Shown: one piece after another, positions 58,869-64,000 of the stretch
Layout: each line of letters opens with the position of its first letter
Position numbering within the stretch: position 1 is the first letter of the stretch
From: Tricholomella constricta
Lineage: Eukaryota; Basidiomycota; Agaricomycetes; Agaricales; Lyophyllaceae
Reading direction: 5' to 3'
NCBI GenBank assembly: GCA_013368375.1
Contig: JAACJP010000002.1
Span: 930,001 to 994,000 of the forward strand
Length of the DNA stretch: 64,000 nucleotides
The notes under the pieces: generated by a model
Told to the model about the DNA's origin: nothing
Seen by the model: only the letters and a program-made list of their open reading frames with translations
The model's database searches: none
Program-made: the position numbers and the translations under genes

Positions 58869-61800
58869 ATGAAATTCAACGACGGGTTTTGGCTCTTGAA
58901 GAACGGCGTGAAGCCTTTCTACGGGCTCCAGGTCGTTCAAGCTACCAGTGACGACAATGGATACAATCTCCAGGTCTCTACACGGCCGATCAGGCATCGC
59001 GGAGACACCCTAGGAGGTCTTTCCAATCAACTTAAACGCATTTAATCCTTGACTGATCTTGTCGTAGGTCCCGTATTAAGTGTCCGTGTGCACTCTCCAA
59101 CGCAAGGCGTAATTGGGGTCAAGATCGACCATTTTGCATATACCGAACCCTTCCCGACCATCCCACTCTTCCCAGATGCCAAACCAGTCTCTGATGTCTT
59201 GGTCAAACGCCAGACATCCCATCTGTCCGTGATCAGTGGAGGCTTGACGGCGGAAATCACGGAAAACCCCTACACTATCACTTTCAAATCCCCCAGTCGA
59301 ACGCTCACATTCGCTGGGGAGAAGCATCAGGCGTTGTATGACGTGCCCTCACGATGGACCTTGAATTCTGCCTCAAATAGCTCGTGCCTCGCGTTAGATC
59401 CCGCGTCCAACCCTACGCCCGCACCACTGCCCCCCATCGTCCGGTACCTCAACTCTGAGCTCAACTTATCTCCTGGAGAGCTGGTTTACGGTTTCGGAGA
59501 ACAATTTGGCGCGTTTGTGAAGAATGGTAAGTATATCCTGCTCTTCCCTTACGCTTAATCAACATTTACTGTATCAAGGCCAGGCAATCAAAATCTGGAA
59601 TCAAGATGGCGGAACCTCCAGCGAACAGGCATACAAATGTGTGCCATTCTACATCACCAACCGCAACTACGGTGTCTTCATCAACCATCCGGGCGAGGTG
59701 GAGGTGGAAGTGGGCTCCGAGAAAGTCAGCCGTGTCGGCGTGTCCATTGCAGGAAGCAACCTAGAATATTTCTTGATCTATGGGGAAACACCTCTTGAGG
59801 TTTGATCGCCAAATCCTGCTCATTCTGTTCTGCCGGGCCTGATGTGACATCCCCAGATCCTGGAGAAATACACGCAACTAACCGGCCGCCCAGCGTAATA
59901 TGCATCATTTTCCATCCAGTCAAAATCGCTCACTACGGCTTTATAGGCTTTTGCCAAGCTGGACCTATGGACTTTGGCTCTCGACGTCCTTCCTGACGTC
60001 TTATTCAAGTTCCACGGTGTCTGGGTTCTTGCAGGGTATGAAAGAGAGGGATTGCCCAGTCCGAGTGTTCCATTTGGATTGCTTCTGGATGAAGCAATAT
60101 GAATGGTATGCGAGCTGTGACATGCTTAGAGGACAATGTTTGACGAGAAATTCTAGGTGTTCATTCACCTTTGATCCCGACAATTTCCCTGATCCCAAGC
60201 GCTATCTTGCCGAGATCAAAGAGAAGTATGGCGTCAAGATATGCCTCTGGAGTGAGAGTCATAAAATCTTTTGAATTTCTTAAAGCTCAACACCACCCGA
60301 CTCACAGTCAATCCCTACGTTTCCCAGCTGTCCCCCATCTTCAAGGAAGGCATTGAAGGTGGATTTTTCATTAAAAGGACAGACGGAACTCCTTGGCAGT
60401 AAGCTTTTTCTGAATCCCAAGCGATGGCGAACGCTGATGCCGAGAAGGTGGGACCTCTGGCAGCCAGGTACGCTGATCTCTTCTGCCAATCGCTCCATTC
60501 GTCCTGTTTCAATCAGGATTCCTGATACCACATCTGTATGATTCTAGGACTTGCCGTGGTCGACGTCACGAACCCCGCAGCGCGAAAATGGTACACCGAC
60601 AAGTTGTCGGCGCTGCTTGACATGGGTGTGGACGCGTTTAAGGTGGGGACAATCCGAGCATCGCACTGCTCTGCAACAGATCCTTATCTGATGCATCTCC
60701 TTCCAGACCGACTTCGCCGAACGCATCCCCCACGCGTCTGTCGTCTTCCACGACGGCTCGGACCCCATGCGCGTGCACAACACGTATTCCGTGATATACA
60801 ACGAGCTCGTCTTCGGTCTCCTGCGCAAAAGGTTCGGGGAAGGAGAGGCGGTGGTGTTTGCGCGCTCCTCGGCAGCCGGGGGCCAGAGGTGATTGATTGT
60901 TATCCAAGACGACATTCAACAAGTATCTGACGAGTTGTCATCAGGTTCCCTGTGCACTGGGGCGGCGATTGCGAATCAACATGGGAGGCAATGGCGGAAG
61001 CGTTGCGGGGCGCGCTGTCCCTCACACTGTCAGGATTCGCCTTTGCTTCGCATGACATCGGCGGGTTTGAGGTTTGTGCGGAACATGAGCTTCAGAGAAG
61101 CGACGGTTGGTGACACCATTGATGGTTCTTTTGCAGGGACATCCTCCGCCAGAATTATACCAGCGGTGGGTCGCGTTTGGGATATTTTCGTCCCACTCGC
61201 GTCTGCATGGTTCCTCCTCGTATCGAGTGCCCTGGAACTACGGAGAAGACGCTGCGAAAAGCATGTCAAGGTTTGTTGAGGCAAAGCACCGCTTGATGCC
61301 TTATCTATACAATCTGGTAAGACAGTGCATATTTTCCTTCCAAGGATGATGCTAAAAACAGCACAGTCGATCCAAGCGAACGTGAAAGGCCACCCGCTTC
61401 CTCGCGCCATGTTCCTAGAGTTCCTCGACGACAGAACAACGCACTACCTTGACAGGCAGTACATGCTCGGTAAAGGATGCAGTCACTCATTTCCTCGGCA
61501 GTTCGATATTGACGCGTTCTACAGGTCCCAGCCTTCTCGTCGCGCCCATCTTTGTTCCAACAGAGGAAGAGTCAGAATACTATGTCCCTGCAGGGCGCTG
61601 GACATCTTTCTTCTATCCTGAACGCACCATTCAAGGCCCATCCTGGGTGAAAGAGATCGTGCCCATTGACGAGATCCCCGTCTGGGTCCGTCCTGGAACG
61701 ATTTTGTGCCTTGGTCCCAAAAACACAGGCCGTCCAGATTACGACTATAGCCAAAACACCGAAGTCCAGCTTTACGAGCTCGCAGAAGGACAATCTGTAG

Positions 61801-62036
61801 AAACAGAGCTACCGCGAGGAAAGGGTTCCGAGATCGTGAGCATAGTCCGGGCACAGAGGCGGGCCGGGGAAATCAGGGTGACCATAGCAGGTGGGGACGC
61901 TGAGGTTTCCACAATCAGCATCTTCACTGGCGACATCACGGTAAAGAGCGTGGCTGGGGGTATTCTTGGGACCGGACCTGGCATCAGAGTGGACGTAGAG
62001 AAAGAATCGAAAGAAGTGGTGATTCATCTTGACTGA
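58869..62036 (+). CDS. GH31 alpha-xylosidase
   Basis: Start ATG 58869 gives [20 protein letters not shown], close to the YicI-type start; stop TGA 62034-62036. About 12 introns. Landmarks: [95 protein letters not shown] and [20 protein letters not shown]. The catalytic nucleophile Asp lies in KTDFAERIP (joined across the intron at about 60641-60708). Next are [37 protein letters not shown] (second acid) and [16 protein letters not shown]. It releases alpha-xylose from xyloglucan oligosaccharides. No signal peptide is seen, so it is probably intracellular. Domains: N-terminal beta sandwich, barrel, two C-terminal beta domains. Confidence 0.9.
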
Positions 62037-62291
62037 CAGGCAAAACCTCGTACCGATGATTCGGAACTGTGCAACTTGTAACTTGTACATATATAACACC
62101 TATTTATGTACTGACGTAGTCGCTTCGAAGCGATGGCGGATTGTCGGCAACGAGGGTGGCTATTTGATACCGGCGGAATTGGCGAAGAGTCTTGCTCGGC
62201 ATCCCAGCAGTCTAAATTTTGAGCAAGTGAGATATCGATTATAGTGATACGGAAGCTGCGTGCATGGTACAGTGTGAGAGATCCCTGTGCG

Positions 62292-62623
62292 TCAGATCTC
62301 GTTAAATTCCTTCCATGCCTGTTCTGTCTTGGATCGACGTTCTTTAGCAGAATCCCGATTCCGGGATGAACGAGCGATGCGCTGTACAAAAACGTGAAGT
62401 CGATTTTACGGACAAGCGAAATTGATGGTACCTCGGTCCGCAGACATTTGTTCAATTCATCCTTGAGGTCGTTGCACCCGCCAGTCAACCTGGCCCACCC
62501 GCTGGCATGGCAATTCTCGAGCGCCTGAATGAAGTCTTTGCACACTGGAAGAGATGAGCTGATAGTATGACAAGAGAGAGACACACACACACCAAACTTC
62601 TTGTCTGAGAGTTGCGGGTGCAT
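62292..62623 (-). CDS. CMC2: Mitochondrial CHCH protein Cmc2 (twin CX9C, COX assembly)
   Basis: Three exons on the minus strand: start 62623, stop 62292-62294, about 75 residues. The product reads MHPQLSDKKF, VCKDFIQALENCHASGWARL, TGGCNDLKDELNKCLRTE, then a basic tail (RIARSSRNRDSAKERRSK) and WKEFNEI. Two CX9C pairs (C-KDFIQALEN-C and C-NDLKDELNK-C) are the CHCH signature oxidised by Mia40 in the intermembrane space. Cmc2 supports cytochrome c oxidase assembly and copper homeostasis. The first intron begins GTGTGTGTGT, a short GT repeat at the donor. Divergent from transketolase by 163 bases. Confidence 0.92.
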
Positions 62624-62786
62624 CTAAGTTGGAGGACGAGCACAGAGTAATCGAGAACAAATTTGGAATGTCATCGGAGTTTCGGACCGCCGGGCTGGTC
62701 CGAGGCGATCCGGAAAAATCATCGATCACTGCTACGCCGAGCAGATTAGATAAATTCCCCAAACGCTCTCTTTGCCCTAAACCACC
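62624..62786. promoter_or_regulatory. Divergent promoter (163 bp), CMC2 / transketolase
   Basis: Compact shared upstream region with starts facing outwards on both strands. No TATA box was seen. Confidence 0.45.
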
Positions 62787-64000
62787 ATGTCTGCCTTCGC
62801 CCCCCACCAAGCCGACGACACCGCTATCGCCACCATCCGTACCCTCTCCGTTGATGTCGTCGCAAAGGCCAACTCTGGTCATCCTGGTACTTGAATTCCC
62901 TTCTTTCATCCCCAGTGCTGCCCACTAACAGGACTTCTCGTCGTCAGGTGCGCCCATGGGCATGGCTCCCGTCGCACACATCCTTTTCTCCCGGTATGTA
63001 GATGTTCAGATTAGACTTAGATCGTGAATTTATCGCTTTTACCAATAGCTTCCTGAACGCAAATCCCAAAAACTCGAAATGGTTTAATCGCGATCGATTC
63101 GTTCTTTCCAACGGGTATGTGTCTTCCTCTGTGAATTTATTTCTGCTAATCTCTTTCGATGTTTAGCCATGCGTGAGTAGAAATACATTACACTCAAAAT
63201 CAGGGGTATAACCTTGCCGACACAGCTGCGCCCTCCAATATGTTCTTCTCCATCTCCTTGGCTACAAGCTCTCTATGGACGACCTCAAGGCGTTCAGACA
63301 ACTGGACTCCCTGACTCCCGGCCATCCCGAGGCCGGACACACTGATGGTAAGTAATCTAGTCGGCAAAAGTTGACGCGACATTAATCCATGTTGCAGGCA
63401 TTGAGGTCACCACCGGGCCCCTCGGCCAAGGTTTCGCCAACGGCGTGGGTCTCGCGATTGCACAGGCGCATCTGGGTGCCGTATACAATCGTGATGGCTT
63501 TAATCTCATTAACAACATTACTTATGGTAAGGACGCGTCAACGTGGCCAAAAATGAGTTTTGAACTCATCTGGTTGTCTTGTAGTATTCTGCGGAGATGG
63601 CTGCCTTATGGAGGGTGTTGCCAGCGAAGCCGCAAGTCTTGCTGGGCATCTTCAACTCGGTAACCTCATCGTAGTACGTATTGCCCCTTGATGTATTCAG
63701 TGAATGTGTATGTAGCTGATCTCCTTTCTGCAGATCTACGACGATAACCGTACGTATCTCTCTGTCCATATGCGGATATCAAGTTGAGCGACAACGGGTA
63801 GATATCTCCATTGACGGTGACACTGCCGTCGCTTTTACCGAAAACGTTGAGCAACGCTTCCTCTCCTACGGCTGGCAAGTACTTCGCGTCGAGGACGGTG
63901 ACCAGTGGGTTATTTTACATTTATCATCATCTCTTTATGGCTAATGCATCGCTTTAGCGATCTTGCTGCCATCTACAATTCCATCGCTGAGGCTCGTCAG
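62787..64000 (+). CDS. TKL1: Transketolase, 5' part (cut by window end)
   Basis: Thiamine-diphosphate enzyme of the pentose phosphate pathway that moves two-carbon units between sugar phosphates. Start ATG 62787. Exons join to [117 protein letters not shown], then the cofactor-binding motif [20 protein letters not shown] and LVIYDDN-type sequence, a short exon and [20 protein letters not shown]. Introns are 45-65 bases, as elsewhere. About 250 of an expected 680 residues are inside the window; nothing suggests damage. Confidence 0.95.

Overview
The window is nuclear DNA of a filamentous basidiomycete, most likely an Agaricomycete. Genes are dense on both strands. Almost every one is cut by many 45-65 nt GT-AG introns with CTNA-type branch sites. 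The gene set fits a wood- or litter-associated mushroom-forming fungus: a GH5 glucanase, a GH31 alpha-xylosidase, secreted GPI-type proteins, and a helical-bundle/kinase/RasGEF fusion of a type I associate with agarics. I read 31 protein-coding genes (two cut by the window ends) and one tRNA. Exon joins were worked out by eye from frame, splice sites and family conservation.

Layout. 1-14 kb: 3' end of ER glucosidase I; a large Bni1/SepA-type formin (minus); a secreted PEBP-like protein; an RBM5-like splicing factor (minus) back to back with a complex I NDUFB4-like subunit; COQ7 (minus); a three-repeat KPTRRVR/PGG protein. 14-20 kb: an intron-bearing tRNA-Leu(UAA), then a 20-exon gene joining an MLKL-like N-terminal helical bundle, a TKL-like kinase domain whose VAIK lysine is replaced by arginine, and a RasGEF-N/RasGEF module. 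20-34 kb: Met30-type F-box/WD40 protein, GSK3 kinase, MFS transporter, short-type tRNase Z, SPFH/band-7 protein and ATG8. 34-46 kb: a small unrecognised membrane protein, a RAD51 paralogue, HID1, GH5 glucanase and a secreted cupredoxin. 46-64 kb: SNF8 (ESCRT-II), POL31, glutamate decarboxylase, a hotdog thioesterase, proteasome beta-4, PET100, serine/threonine dehydratase, a Cys-rich unknown, a TPR protein, GH31 alpha-xylosidase, CMC2 and the 5' part of transketolase.

Most genes are core housekeeping: N-glycan trimming, actin nucleation, splicing, respiration and its assembly (NDUFB4, COQ7, PET100, CMC2), autophagy, ESCRT, DNA replication and repair, proteasome. They are not organised as a pathway cluster. 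Several pairs are divergent with only about 90-200 bp between start codons, so shared promoters are likely. The element most deserving follow-up is the helical bundle-kinase-RasGEF fusion at 15363-19561, which would couple a possibly membrane-acting sensor module to Ras activation. No transposons, CRISPR arrays or viral sequences were seen.
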